Assembly (NCBI GenBank): GCA_002749285.1
Contig: PDPR01000009.1
Coordinates: forward strand, 62,001 to 126,000
Direction: 5' to 3'
Length of the DNA: 64,000 nt
Source: Maribacter sp.
GTDB lineage: Bacteria > Bacteroidota > Bacteroidia > Flavobacteriales > Flavobacteriaceae
Part shown: piece after piece, positions 27,517 to 35,766 of the stretch
Numbering within the stretch: the stretch's first letter is position 1
How the letters are laid out: the number at the start of each line of letters is the position of its first letter
The notes under the pieces: generated by a model
What the model was told of the DNA's origin: nothing
Seen by the model: only the letters and a program-made list of their open reading frames with translations
Database searches by the model: none
Program-made: the position numbers and the translations under genes

Positions 27517-27808
27517 GTTCCTATCCGGGAACACACTGTCTTACAACCTTCACCTTGAAAAGTCAAAAACCCATACGCAAGGCCCCTGACAGGAATGGTA
27601 TCGGAGCGTAAGGTCCTTGACAACATTCCGTCTTACCATCAACCGTCGTACGGGGTGTGCTTTTGTACTCCCTGACCGTACCCGACCAGAATGGCCAGCA
27701 CAAATACAATAGCGAACGCACATAAGCCATAATCGGTTTTTTGTTGGCCATACCAGGATATCAAAACCCTATAATATAGTACCTTTACCCTTAGTTTTTT
27801 TCCATTCT

Positions 27809-28303
27809 ATGAAAACCTTGTCTATTTTCCATGTTTTACTTTTTTTCACGGCACCGATCATCGCCCAGGAAAAAATGGATAGAACCCTTAGGTTCTTCAA
27901 CAACGGGACAATCCCTTACATACAGGTCCAAGAGGCCGTTGGCAAAGACAACATGGTTTTCCTTGACAGCCGGAAAAAGGAAGAGTTCGAAGTAAGTCAC
28001 ATAAAAAATGCCCTTTGGGTAGGTTATGGCCAATTTGACCCAAAACAGGTACGGGACTCCATTTCCGACCTTGATACCCCAATCGTGGTTTACTGTTCTA
28101 TAGGTGTCCGGTCAGAGGACATTGGCGAAAGGCTCAAAAAAATGGGGTATACGAACATCCGAAACCTGTATGGGGGTATTTTCAAATGGAAGGACTCCGG
28201 TCATCCGGTCTTTGACACGGAAGGCAACGAGACGGAGAAAGTACACGCCTATAATCGTTTATGGGGCGGATTATTGGAAAAAGGAGAGAAAGTTTACAGA
28301 TAA
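27809..28303 (+). CDS. Exported single-domain rhodanese-like protein
   Basis: A 164-residue protein with a signal peptide (residues 1-20, ending IIAQ) and one rhodanese domain. The active-site loop CSIGVRS has the nucleophilic Cys96, so a sulfur- or arsenic-linked transfer function remains possible. Conserved LDSRKKEEFEVSHI and the C-terminal LYGGIFKWKDSGHPV are present. It starts the arsenosugar-type group: the next gene begins 3 bases after its stop. The first three nucleotides of that gene are an ATG, so the coupling is tight. The periplasmic location and the rhodanese substrate are inferred. Confidence 0.88.
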   Translation: MKTLSIFHVLLFFTAPIIAQEKMDRTLRFFNNGTIPYIQVQEAVGKDNMVFLDSRKKEEFEVSHIKNALWVGYGQFDPKQVRDSISDLDTPIVVYCSIGVRSEDIGERLKKMGYTNIRNLYGGIFKWKDSGHPVFDTEGNETEKVHAYNRLWGGLLEKGEKVYR

Positions 28304-28306
28304 GTC

Positions 28307-28978
28307 ATGGGTATAATCCAACGAAACACTGAAAAAAAAGACGCTTTGACCATTCATTTCAATTTGGCCAAATCCAAGGAACTGTTGCTCATCTTTACCA
28401 GAAACCCTGTTTTGGGAAAATGTAAAACACGATTGGCGGCAAAGGTAGGGGACCAAACCGCATTGGACATATACAAGCATTTACTAAAGCATACCGCAGC
28501 CATAACAAAAGACCTCGATGTTCATAAACACGTGTATTATTCGGAAGAAATTAGCGAGGATGATTCTTGGGATAATCTTATTTTTGACAAACGTTTACAA
28601 AAGGGGACGGATCTAGGGGAACGAATGGCAAATGCTTTTTCGGAAGGCTTTGAAAACGGTTTTGAAAAGATCATCATCATCGGTAGTGACATGTACGACC
28701 TGGATAGCACCGATTTGGAAAAGGCCTTTAATGCCCTAAATGAAAATGATTTTGTCATAGGACCTGCTTTGGATGGGGGGTATTATCTATTGGGAATGAA
28801 AGCCTATACGGATACCATCTTCAAAAATAAAGTCTGGGGAAAGGACAAGGTCTTTGAGGACACCATGGATGACTTAAAAGACAGGAAAGTGTTCCATTTG
28901 GAAACCAAGAACGACATTGACCTTTATGAAGACGTTTTACCGATAAAAGCTTTTCAAACTTATTTGAAGGACATATGA
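28307..28978 (+). CDS. TIGR04282-type glycosyltransferase of the arsenosugar cluster (DUF2064)
   Basis: A 223-residue GT-A-fold nucleotidyl/glycosyltransferase-like protein. The start of the fold is ELLLIFTRNPVLGKCKTRLA (residues 25-44), with the typical acceptor segment KGTDLGERMANAF and the metal-site region IIGSDMYDLDS. The C-terminal block ALDGGYYLLGMK is diagnostic. TIGR04282 and TIGR04283 proteins are known to occur with arsM and the radical SAM protein ArsS and are thought to help make oxo-arsenosugars. Its 3' end overlaps the phosphorylase gene by ATGA. About 22 residues precede the conserved part, so an internal start is possible. Confidence 0.9.
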   Translation: MGIIQRNTEKKDALTIHFNLAKSKELLLIFTRNPVLGKCKTRLAAKVGDQTALDIYKHLLKHTAAITKDLDVHKHVYYSEEISEDDSWDNLIFDKRLQKGTDLGERMANAFSEGFENGFEKIIIIGSDMYDLDSTDLEKAFNALNENDFVIGPALDGGYYLLGMKAYTDTIFKNKVWGKDKVFEDTMDDLKDRKVFHLETKNDIDLYEDVLPIKAFQTYLKDI

Positions 28979-29796
28979 GATTATCTGAGCAAGAATTAAA
29001 AGAATCCACTGAGTATTTAAAAGGAAAAGGATTTGACAATCCTGAGATCGGCATTGTCTTGGGGACAGGATTGGGCCAATTGGTCAATGCCATTGAAGAT
29101 CCCATTACCGCATATTACAACCATATACCATTTTTTCCCTTGGCGACGGTCGAATTCCATTCGGGCAAACTGATCTATGGCACCATAGAAGGCAAGAAAA
29201 CCGTTGTTATGGAGGGTCGTTTCCATTTATATGAGGGTTACGACTTTGTGGATATCACATATCCCATCCGGATCATGCACAAACTGGGAATCAAAAAGCT
29301 ATTCGTTTCAAATGCGGCGGGAGCCATTAATCTCGATTTCAAAAAGGGTGATCTTATGCTGATCGAGGACCATATAAACCTTCAAGGGGGGTCACCATTG
29401 GCTTTCAACAACGTGGATGAATTCGGAGATCGGTTCGTGGACATGAGCGAGCCTTATGACCAATCCATGCGCAACAAACTCATCGCTATTGCCAAGCGTG
29501 AAAACATACGCCTACAGAAAGGGGTGTATGCATCGGTCATTGGCCCACAGCTGGAAACCAAGGCGGAATACAGGATGTTGAAGATCCTCGGTGCCGATGC
29601 CGTAGGCATGAGCACTGTACCCGAAGTAATCGTTGCCAACCATTTACAATTGCCCATAGTTGCCGTATCGGTATTGACCGATGAATGCAACCCGGACAAC
29701 CTTGAACCTGTTGATATCCGCGAGATCATAAAAATCGCGAACGAAACAGAACCCAAAATGATAAAATTATTTACAGAATTAATAAAGGAACTATGA
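28975..29796 (+). CDS. Purine nucleoside phosphorylase (trimeric class) with Asp at the base-specificity site
   Basis: A 273-residue phosphorylase that splits purine nucleosides with phosphate. The phosphate motif GTGLGQL, the EGRFHLYEGY segment and the VSNAAGAIN loop fit the trimeric class. Glu194 (GPQLETKAEY) aligns with human Glu201. The residue aligned with human Asn243, which sets 6-oxopurine specificity, is Asp236 (SVLTDEC); the 42-residue spacing to the Glu is the same in both. Asp here could allow adenine nucleosides. It sits between TIGR04282 and arsM with 4-base overlaps on both sides, so it may release adenine from an arsenic-substituted deoxyadenosine. The substrate is inference. 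Confidence 0.92.
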   Translation: MRLSEQELKESTEYLKGKGFDNPEIGIVLGTGLGQLVNAIEDPITAYYNHIPFFPLATVEFHSGKLIYGTIEGKKTVVMEGRFHLYEGYDFVDITYPIRIMHKLGIKKLFVSNAAGAINLDFKKGDLMLIEDHINLQGGSPLAFNNVDEFGDRFVDMSEPYDQSMRNKLIAIAKRENIRLQKGVYASVIGPQLETKAEYRMLKILGADAVGMSTVPEVIVANHLQLPIVAVSVLTDECNPDNLEPVDIREIIKIANETEPKMIKLFTELIKEL

Positions 29797-30758
29797 GCTA
29801 TTTAGAAGCCACGAACGACCTATACAAAGAAGCTGCCCTAACCCCGGATGTAGGCCTGTGCTGTACCACGAACCCCATCTGGCAGTTCCCTGGGCTATCC
29901 ATACCCAAGATCATGCAAGAGATGAACTATGGGTGTGGGAGTACGGTCTCGGCACAGGACCTGGTAAACAACCCCAAGGTTTTGTATGTTGGCGTTGGTG
30001 GTGGTATGGAACTTTTGCAATTCTCCTATTTCTCCCGTCAAAAAGGTGGTGTTACCGGTGTGGATGTCGTCGATGAAATGCTCGAGGCTTCCCGGGAGAA
30101 TTTCAGGATAGCGGAGAAAGAAAACGATTGGTTCAAGAGTGACTATGTAAACCTTGTGAAAGGGGATGCCCTAAACTTGCCCGTTGCAGATGGGAGCATT
30201 GATATTGCAGCGCAAAACTGCCTTTTCAACATCTTCAAGGCAGAAGACCTGAAAAAGGCCATTGGTGAAATGTACCGCGTTCTTAAGCCACATGGCCGGT
30301 TGGTTATGAGCGACCCCATTTGCGAGCAGCCCATGAACGAGGAATTACGAAATGATGATAGACTCCGGGCACTCTGCCTAAGCGGAAGCATCCCCATGAA
30401 AGATTATATAAAGGCCTTGACCGACGCTGGTTTTGGGACTATTGAGGTCAGGGCACGAAAATCATACCGGGTACTGTCCCCCAACCATTACCCAACCGAT
30501 GAGCTTATATTTATAGAATCCATTGAGATCGCCGCTATAAAAGACCCCATGCCGGAAGACGGACCTTGTATTTTCACGGGGAAAACCGCTATCTATTATG
30601 GTGACGAGGAGTATTTTGATGATAATGCAGGACACGTTCTGCTTCAAAACCAACCTTTGGCCATTTGTGACAAAACGGCGGCAGCATTGGCGAAAACAGG
30701 TGAGCCAATCCATATCAGCGAAAGCACATGGCATTACAATGGCGGTGGTTGCTGTTGA
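29793..30758 (+). CDS. arsM: Arsenite S-adenosylmethionine methyltransferase ArsM, arsenosugar type
   Basis: A 321-residue class I methyltransferase. SAM motif I is VGVGGGMEL (residues 66-74), followed by VTGVDVVDEML, and the arsenite-binding cysteines are likely Cys23/Cys24, Cys48 and Cys144 (AAQNCLF). The C-terminal end is WHYNGGGCC, a paired Cys near the last residue typical of this subfamily. ArsM methylates As(III) to mono-, di- and trimethyl forms. The arsenosugar-associated type is recognised from the neighbours: phosphorylase, TIGR04282 and TIGR04283. It overlaps the phosphorylase by ATGA; the DUF547 gene begins 62 bases downstream. Confidence 0.93.
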   Translation: MSYLEATNDLYKEAALTPDVGLCCTTNPIWQFPGLSIPKIMQEMNYGCGSTVSAQDLVNNPKVLYVGVGGGMELLQFSYFSRQKGGVTGVDVVDEMLEASRENFRIAEKENDWFKSDYVNLVKGDALNLPVADGSIDIAAQNCLFNIFKAEDLKKAIGEMYRVLKPHGRLVMSDPICEQPMNEELRNDDRLRALCLSGSIPMKDYIKALTDAGFGTIEVRARKSYRVLSPNHYPTDELIFIESIEIAAIKDPMPEDGPCIFTGKTAIYYGDEEYFDDNAGHVLLQNQPLAICDKTAAALAKTGEPIHISESTWHYNGGGCC

Positions 30759-30820
30759 TTCCTGTAAGGTTTTACCATGGAGTAGGGCCAAAAAAACATA
30801 CTTTTTACCACGACTGGATT

Positions 30821-31576
30821 ATGACCAGACTTAAATACATCCTGTTGGGCACGGTTTTGCCCTTTTTTTTATTGCTGGATTGTTTTGGCCAAAAGCCATC
30901 CCAAACTACCTTGGAAAAAAGTGTTGAGGCAGTTGACCATGACACATGGGATATTTTATTGAAAAGACATGTGGATGGGGAAGGGAATGTCGATTACAAA
31001 GGTTTTATTGCCGACAGTGGCCAATTAAAGGGTTATCTCGAATACCTGTCGGGGAACCCCATTGCCGATTCCGCCCCCAAGGAAGAGCGGTTGGCATATT
31101 ACATAAACCTATATAATGCAGGAACGGTCCAATTGATATTGGACAATTACCCCTTGGGGAGCATAAAGGATATTTTCAGGCCTTGGGGCAAAGAGCGACT
31201 GAAGATTGGGGACGACAGCTTTTCCCTAGGGGAGATAGAACACGATATTCTTCGGGAAATGGGTGAGCCACGCATTCATTTTGCCATTAATTGCGCATCC
31301 TATTCCTGCCCCAAACTATTGAACAGGGCCTATTCCGCCTCCAAATTAGAGGAACAGTTGGAAAAAGCCACTTTCGATTTCATAAACGACCCCACAAAGA
31401 ACAAAATATCACAGGACAGGATAGCCTTATCCAAAATATTCAAATGGTATAGGAGCGATTTCACAACAGAAAACCCACTGATCGACTATCTGGGCAAATA
31501 CGTGGATATTAAGATCCCACAAGATACGGAAATCGATTTTTTAACGTATGACTGGGATTTGAATGAAAAACGATAA
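30821..31576 (+). CDS. DUF547 domain protein of the arsenosugar cluster
   Basis: A 251-residue exported protein of the DUF547 family. The frame is open from 30728, but the ATG at 30821 is chosen because it starts a normal signal peptide (YILLGTVLPFFLLL, probable cleavage near DCFGQ); Cys within that segment could make it a lipoprotein. The family core is LAYYINLYNAGTVQLIL, then INCASYSCPKLL with two cysteines that resemble a thiol active site, and KIFKWYRSDF. The DUF547 fold is papain-like in some structures, but the reaction is unknown. It overlaps the TIGR04283 gene by 14 bases. Confidence 0.88.
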   Translation: MTRLKYILLGTVLPFFLLLDCFGQKPSQTTLEKSVEAVDHDTWDILLKRHVDGEGNVDYKGFIADSGQLKGYLEYLSGNPIADSAPKEERLAYYINLYNAGTVQLILDNYPLGSIKDIFRPWGKERLKIGDDSFSLGEIEHDILREMGEPRIHFAINCASYSCPKLLNRAYSASKLEEQLEKATFDFINDPTKNKISQDRIALSKIFKWYRSDFTTENPLIDYLGKYVDIKIPQDTEIDFLTYDWDLNEKR

Positions 31577-32270
31577 TACCACAACGATCAGTATCATTAT
31601 CCCTGTACTCAATGAGGAAGAACAGATTGGGAGACTTATAGGCCATCTAAAGAAAAACAGTAGTGCCGACCGTATAGCAGAAATAATGATTGTTGATGGT
31701 GGCAGCCACGACAACACCGTTCAAATTGCGAAGAGCTTGGGGGTGACAGTTCTCCAAACCGGAAAAGGGAGGGCCAAACAAATGAACGAAGGGGCCAGGC
31801 ACGCAAAGGGTGCCATTCTCTATTTTCTACATGCCGATACCTTTCCCCCAAAGGGTTTTGACCAGTATATACTATCCGCAACCTCAAAAGACCATGAATC
31901 CGGATGTTTTCGAATGCGTTTTGACAGTGATCATTGGGTACTGCGTTTCTTTGCGGGGTTCACCAAATACAATCACAGAATCTGTAGAGGGGGTGACCAA
32001 TCGCTTTTTGTCACAAAGGAACTTTTCGTTAAGACCAAAGGCTTCAATGAGGATTATATCATTTTTGAGGATAATGAGTTCATTGGCCGTCTATACCAAA
32101 GGACCCTTTTCAGGATAATCCCCCACTACGTTCAGACCTCTGCAAGAAAATATAGACAACATGGTATCTTACGGCTCCAGTACCATTTTGGGGTAATTCA
32201 CCTCAAGAATTATTTGGGGGCAGGCCCAGGACAGTTATATGATTATTATAAACGGAAAATAGACCTCTAG
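31563..32270 (+). CDS. TIGR04283-type glycosyltransferase family 2 protein of the arsenosugar cluster
   Basis: A 235-residue GT2-type enzyme. The N-terminal fold begins SIIIPVLNEEEQIGRLI, the nucleotide-sugar motif is IVDGGSHDNT, the acidic metal motif is FLHADTFPP, and the acceptor region has GGDQSLFVTKE and IFEDNEFIGRL. It is the last gene in the arsenosugar group and converges on the amidase pair, overlapping that gene's stop by 4 bases. Together with TIGR04282 it may attach sugar units to an arsenic-substituted ribose; this comes from family context, not from a residue seen here. Confidence 0.9.
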   Translation: MKNDNTTTISIIIPVLNEEEQIGRLIGHLKKNSSADRIAEIMIVDGGSHDNTVQIAKSLGVTVLQTGKGRAKQMNEGARHAKGAILYFLHADTFPPKGFDQYILSATSKDHESGCFRMRFDSDHWVLRFFAGFTKYNHRICRGGDQSLFVTKELFVKTKGFNEDYIIFEDNEFIGRLYQRTLFRIIPHYVQTSARKYRQHGILRLQYHFGVIHLKNYLGAGPGQLYDYYKRKIDL

Positions 32271-33322
32271 CGAATCGGTCCGATCTCTCCGCTCTCAAAA
32301 TCCAATATAACCCCTTCAGAAATCCATTTGGCCAAGGCTTGGCGATTATCGGGCTCCAAGATTCTTTTCTGGTCCTTACCGTTCCTGATATTCCCTATCT
32401 CTATAAAAGTCATTGCCGGATGGGTCTTTTTCACAAGATAAAGCGAGGTCCTATCTTGAAAAGTACCCGTATAGGTACGATTGGGTTGGTATTTTTTATA
32501 TTTTTCCTTGAACGTATTATGGATACTTTCCGCCAATTTCCTTCCATTCCTGCTTTTTGCATGATGGTAGAAGAACACATCGATATTCTGCCCCTTGCTA
32601 CGACTGTCCACATGGGTCACTATAAGTCGTTGGAACCGGCCCTTGTGCTTTTTGTGAAGTTCATTCACGATTTCAACCCTTTGCCTTAAACGGGCGGCCT
32701 GGTCCAATGGGATCGTCTTGTCCGGAAAGGCAACCTCATCCCTGTCCATTTTTAGAATACGGTCATCGCGTATACCATCATCCCGATCTTGGATTATGAC
32801 ATACACCAAGGCACTATGGGCCATAAGCTCCTTAGCCAAGCGCAAGGTAAGGTCATAGGCATACTCATCTTCCGAAATATATGTGTCCCCGTATTTTGTC
32901 ATAGCGCCCGGATCTGGCCCCCCATGCCCTGAGATCAAATAATAAACCGCCCCTTTTAGGCGGGTACTTTTTATGGCGACTTCCGAATACTTATCCCCAA
33001 ATAGGGGGTATAGGACACTATTACCCGATTTTGGCGCCTCCCCTTTGACATGATCAATCCCTGATACGGAATCGACAGTGGGCAGAAAATAGGTCCTTCC
33101 CTCATATAAATGGATACTATCACGAAGGTTCCCGGAGTTCAGGGTGACAAAATCATCAAAAGTCACATAGGGATCCATTCCCTGTTTGCGCAGAAGGGAA
33201 TAGACCCCATCCCCTTTTTCTGCCTTTACAGAGATATAATCATCCTGTCCTCTGGCCAAGATCACCATGAAAAACATTATTACAAATACGTTGTTCTTTA
33301 TTCCCATTTCAAGCTTTTTCAC
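32267..33322 (-). CDS. N-acetylmuramoyl-L-alanine amidase (Amidase_3) with LysM-like N-terminus
   Basis: A 351-residue exported peptidoglycan amidase. After the signal (cleavage near ILARGQ) comes a LysM-like domain (KAEKGDGVYSLLRKQG). The zinc-binding and catalytic residues are all seen: His133 (SGHGG), Glu153 (SEDEYAY), His237 (VTHVDS) and Glu308 (FIEIGN). It should cut between MurNAc and L-Ala during cell separation or growth. The frame's start is a GTG overlapping the upstream paralogue's stop (TAGTG); an ATG 15 bases downstream (33307) gives a better signal peptide and may be the real start. A degenerate paralogue lies directly upstream. Confidence 0.9.
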   Translation of the reverse strand: MKKLEMGIKNNVFVIMFFMVILARGQDDYISVKAEKGDGVYSLLRKQGMDPYVTFDDFVTLNSGNLRDSIHLYEGRTYFLPTVDSVSGIDHVKGEAPKSGNSVLYPLFGDKYSEVAIKSTRLKGAVYYLISGHGGPDPGAMTKYGDTYISEDEYAYDLTLRLAKELMAHSALVYVIIQDRDDGIRDDRILKMDRDEVAFPDKTIPLDQAARLRQRVEIVNELHKKHKGRFQRLIVTHVDSRSKGQNIDVFFYHHAKSRNGRKLAESIHNTFKEKYKKYQPNRTYTGTFQDRTSLYLVKKTHPAMTFIEIGNIRNGKDQKRILEPDNRQALAKWISEGVILDFESGEIGPIR

Positions 33323-34230
33323 TAATCCCCTTCAAACTCCGTATTGGAATAATCAGATAAAATTCCATTGGCGATCAGGTTGGCTATACTTTTCCTATCC
33401 GAACTCACCTTCATGGTTTTTTGGGTGTCAACAGGTTCTGGACCCATATTTATAAAGGTTATGGGAGGCAAGATATTCTTGGCAAAGGCTATACTCTCGA
33501 AATCCGTGAAGACCTTTGAATAATCTTCCAGAGACCCTTTTTTTACGGCATTTTCACCAAAAACCTTCAATATGTTGTCAGCAAACCTCTTACTCTCCCC
33601 TCTCTTTGCATAATGGTATACCGTAACATCGGTCTTTATTCCCGGATCCACCCCATCAACGTTCATTACCACTAGTCTTTGATAATCACCATTATGTTTT
33701 AGGTATCTTCTGTTTATTTCCCCGGCATAATCTATAAGGCCCGAAGAATCCTTTTCCCCATTGGTGAACAGGTACACCCTTGCCCCACTTTGAAGCAACC
33801 TCCTTGCCATGTTCACTGCAATGCCATCTTTGACTTGCGAACCTACCTCATTGTGTTCTATCAAATAATATACCGTATTGGCCAAAGAACTGTCCTTACG
33901 CCGTAAAGCGGCCAGTTCCCCTTCAAAAATAGGTCTTTCCCCTCCATTACCTATTTGAACCAAAACCCCCCTATTTTTAAAAGAATCGGGGGCATTCGGT
34001 ATCAAATACGTTTCACCAACGGCCAAATGGCTACCATCCTTTAATTTATCTTGGTTTAGTTCGAGAAATTTTTCGTAGTACTTAGCGATATCAATGCCCT
34101 CATTTCTTAAAACCGAAAAAATGCCATCCCCTTTTTTGGCAACGACAGTTTCTAGGTTCTCTTGGGAAATTGCACTCTCGAAAAAGGTCAGTGCCAATAA
34201 CCCTGCCAATAAATTTCTTACAAATATCAT
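33322..34230 (-). CDS. Degenerate amidase paralogue, predicted inactive, LysM-like N-terminus
   Basis: A 302-residue exported protein with the same layout as the downstream amidase: signal (residues 1-22), LysM-like domain (AKKGDGIFSVLRNEG), then an amidase fold. All four key positions have changed. The zinc His of GHGG is replaced in YYLIEHNEVG (a His lies one position off), the Glu of DEYAY is Gly136, the second His is Asn190 (VMNVDG), and the catalytic Glu is Asn261 (FINMGP). The fold strands (YHYAKRGESKRFADNI) are kept, so it is likely a stable non-catalytic partner or a sensor. It shares one base with the active gene's GTG start, so the two are probably co-translated. Confidence 0.82.
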   Translation of the reverse strand: MIFVRNLLAGLLALTFFESAISQENLETVVAKKGDGIFSVLRNEGIDIAKYYEKFLELNQDKLKDGSHLAVGETYLIPNAPDSFKNRGVLVQIGNGGERPIFEGELAALRRKDSSLANTVYYLIEHNEVGSQVKDGIAVNMARRLLQSGARVYLFTNGEKDSSGLIDYAGEINRRYLKHNGDYQRLVVMNVDGVDPGIKTDVTVYHYAKRGESKRFADNILKVFGENAVKKGSLEDYSKVFTDFESIAFAKNILPPITFINMGPEPVDTQKTMKVSSDRKSIANLIANGILSDYSNTEFEGD

Positions 34231-34374
34231 GTGGATTGGTGTTTACGCAAAGTTTATCAAAAATACTTGTCAAATACAAGTATCCCATCGACCATGTTGA
34301 TAATATGTCCATTCCCAAGTCATCGACGAAGGCAGCACACACCCATAAATCACTTATTACCAATTATAGTATGT
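34231..34374. other. Gene-poor leader upstream of the amidase pair
   Basis: Non-coding stretch, the first part of a 0.9-kb region with no recognised complete gene. The minus-strand DNA just upstream of the degenerate amidase has TTTG- and TAAACTTTG-like boxes but no exact promoter match. Confidence 0.4.
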
Positions 34375-34739
34375 TTATCATAGGGCGCAAACCCATTGTC
34401 CTTCCCACCCTTGTCCCGACCATTTACAGACATAACCATCCGAAAACCAATACGTACCATCGGAATCCAAATTTTCCGCATTGCACAAACCTTTTCAGCT
34501 GGCCTTTTCTATCGGGATACCTACAACTTGGTTTGGATTTTTTAAGCCGTACGGTTAGTTTCCATTTTATTCGATTTTGAAATATAGGGCCCGTTTGAAC
34601 TTTTGGGGGTTAAGCGGGAATCACTGGTTTTTTGTTCTGTTGAAAAGTTGCATGGCAGGGCTACGAAAGTAAGAAAAGACAAGAACAGGGCGGAAAACGG
34701 CAATTTTCCGGCAAGCCGGAAAAGTTTGGACGGGTTCAT
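34375..34739 (-). pseudogene. Possible broken gene for a small exported protein
   Basis: A frame from 34739 begins with a plausible signal peptide (KLPFSALFLSFLTFVALPC, residues 12-30) but soon becomes low in information and stops at 34542. In another frame downstream, a Trp/Tyr/Gly/Asp-rich segment of about 35 residues (DSDGTYWFSDGY, SGQGWEGQWVC) ends in tandem stops at 34375-34380. These may be the two halves of a frameshifted small secreted protein. No family was recognised, and chance remains possible. Alternating CGGAAAA/TTTTCCG hairpins overlap the signal-peptide part. Confidence 0.3.
34691..34723. repeat. Competing short inverted repeats
   Basis: CGGAAAA (34691-34697) can pair with TTTTCCG (34704-34710). 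The same TTTTCCGGC (34704-34712) pairs perfectly over 9 bp with GCCGGAAAA (34715-34723). The two hairpins are mutually exclusive. No adjacent T-run makes either a terminator. Confidence 0.5.
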
Positions 34740-34788
34740 AAATCGCCTTTTTTAGTTTATACTCAGAAGCAAAGACCGATTTCTTTTT

Positions 34789-34971
34789 TTAAAGGGCAAA
34801 AGCCCTATTGTAAATTTGTTCAGTTGAAATACCTTGGTATAATCCATCTTGCACGGTGTTGGGCATTTGCCCATCTGCACCACTACGATATAAGCTGTTA
34901 CGGTATTCAGTGATAGGGAAACCTGCCATTTCTCCAGAAGATTCAACAACTTGGATATGCTCTTTGTTCAT
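34789..34971 (-). CDS. Orphan ORF of 60 residues, unknown
   Basis: A frame with coding-like composition (many Glu, Gly, Gln and Asn, no long hydrophobic run), ending in TEQIYNRAFAL. No family was recognised. It may be a small soluble protein or a fragment left by gene decay in this region. It reads away from the hairpin at 34996-35053, which would end transcription from the upstream outer-membrane gene, so it needs its own promoter, and none is convincing. Confidence 0.35.
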   Translation of the reverse strand: MNKEHIQVVESSGEMAGFPITEYRNSLYRSGADGQMPNTVQDGLYQGISTEQIYNRAFAL

Positions 34972-34985
34972 TTCTGGTTTAGTGT

Positions 34986-35053
34986 TGAAAAAGACACAAA
35001 GACCTACGATGGTACAGCTGCATTACAGCTTTTTTACTATTGTAGGTCTTTGT
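34986..35053 (-). terminator. Hairpin terminator after the outer-membrane protein gene
   Basis: ACAAAGACCTAC (34996-35007) and GTAGGTCTTTGT (35042-35053) are exact reverse complements; pairing extends to about 19 bp with two mismatches. Read on the minus strand the stem is followed by GTCTTTTTC. It lies 57 bases past the stop at 35110. The loop of about 24 bases holds the palindrome CAGCTG. Confidence 0.65.
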
Positions 35054-35109
35054 ATGAATAATAGGGTTCAATCAAGCCAATTCTTGTCAATTAGCTCAAT
35101 AGTAATTGC

Positions 35110-35715
35110 TTAAAACCGATAGTTTAATCCACCACTGATAATTCCTTTATAACCAAACCCTAGTTCCGCCTTAAAAGCCATTTTGTTTCCAACTCTTATT
35201 CCTAATCCGGCCAGATGAAAATTAAATCCTCCTGTGTTATCATCACTAACATCGGTATTAGTGTTTCCGTTGGATTCAAATTTCTGATTTGTCATGGAAT
35301 ATCCCAATCCTATGCCCGAATACAGTCTAAAGTTAGGTTTGGAAATGTAGTTGTAATTACTCTTAATCGCAATTGTAAACACATTTTCTGTTTGTTTTCC
35401 AATTAGGGTGTTGTTTGATCTGACATCTTCTGTAAATCTTTCATAAACGATATCACCCCCTATCATTAATCTGTTTGCTACAGCATAATTGTATTCTGCA
35501 TAGATCGCTCCGCTACTTTGTTGATTGTCCGTATTGATCGTTCCTAGTGATGCTGGGTAAATGAGTCCATTTGTGAAAATCTGGATAAGTTCATTTGAGG
35601 TCGCTATTCCATAACCAACCCCTACTTCACTAATGCCTTTTTCCTGGGCATCCAATGCGCTCATACCGAAGAGGGTTAATACCAGGACTAAAATTTTTGA
35701 TTTTGTATGTTTCAT
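35110..35715 (-). CDS. Small outer-membrane beta-barrel protein (porin-like)
   Basis: A protein of 201 residues from the ATG at 35715, chosen over the longer frame from 35766 because it directly gives a normal signal peptide (HTKSKILVLVLTLFGMSALD, ending DAQ). The mature part consists of alternating strands with Gly-Tyr pairs (VGVGYGIA, GLGYSM, LGFGYKG) and ends NYRF, the terminal Phe needed for barrel insertion. It fits the Opa/OmpA-like eight-strand barrel type, function unknown. It stands alone in a decayed region, with its own terminator, next to the IS5-like remnant. Confidence 0.8.
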   Translation of the reverse strand: MKHTKSKILVLVLTLFGMSALDAQEKGISEVGVGYGIATSNELIQIFTNGLIYPASLGTINTDNQQSSGAIYAEYNYAVANRLMIGGDIVYERFTEDVRSNNTLIGKQTENVFTIAIKSNYNYISKPNFRLYSGIGLGYSMTNQKFESNGNTNTDVSDDNTGGFNFHLAGLGIRVGNKMAFKAELGFGYKGIISGGLNYRF

Positions 35716-35766
35716 GGTTTTTGATTTTAAGATAATCTTTATTATTGATACAATCAGTATAGACAA

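Noticed and set aside
27563..27751. A 62-codon minus frame after tRNA-Phe
   Set aside because: Composition is not protein-like, and no promoter or neighbour supports it.
34996..35053. Hairpin considered as an integron attC site
   Set aside because: No GTTRRRY/RYYYAAC core sites and no integrase; a terminator explains it.
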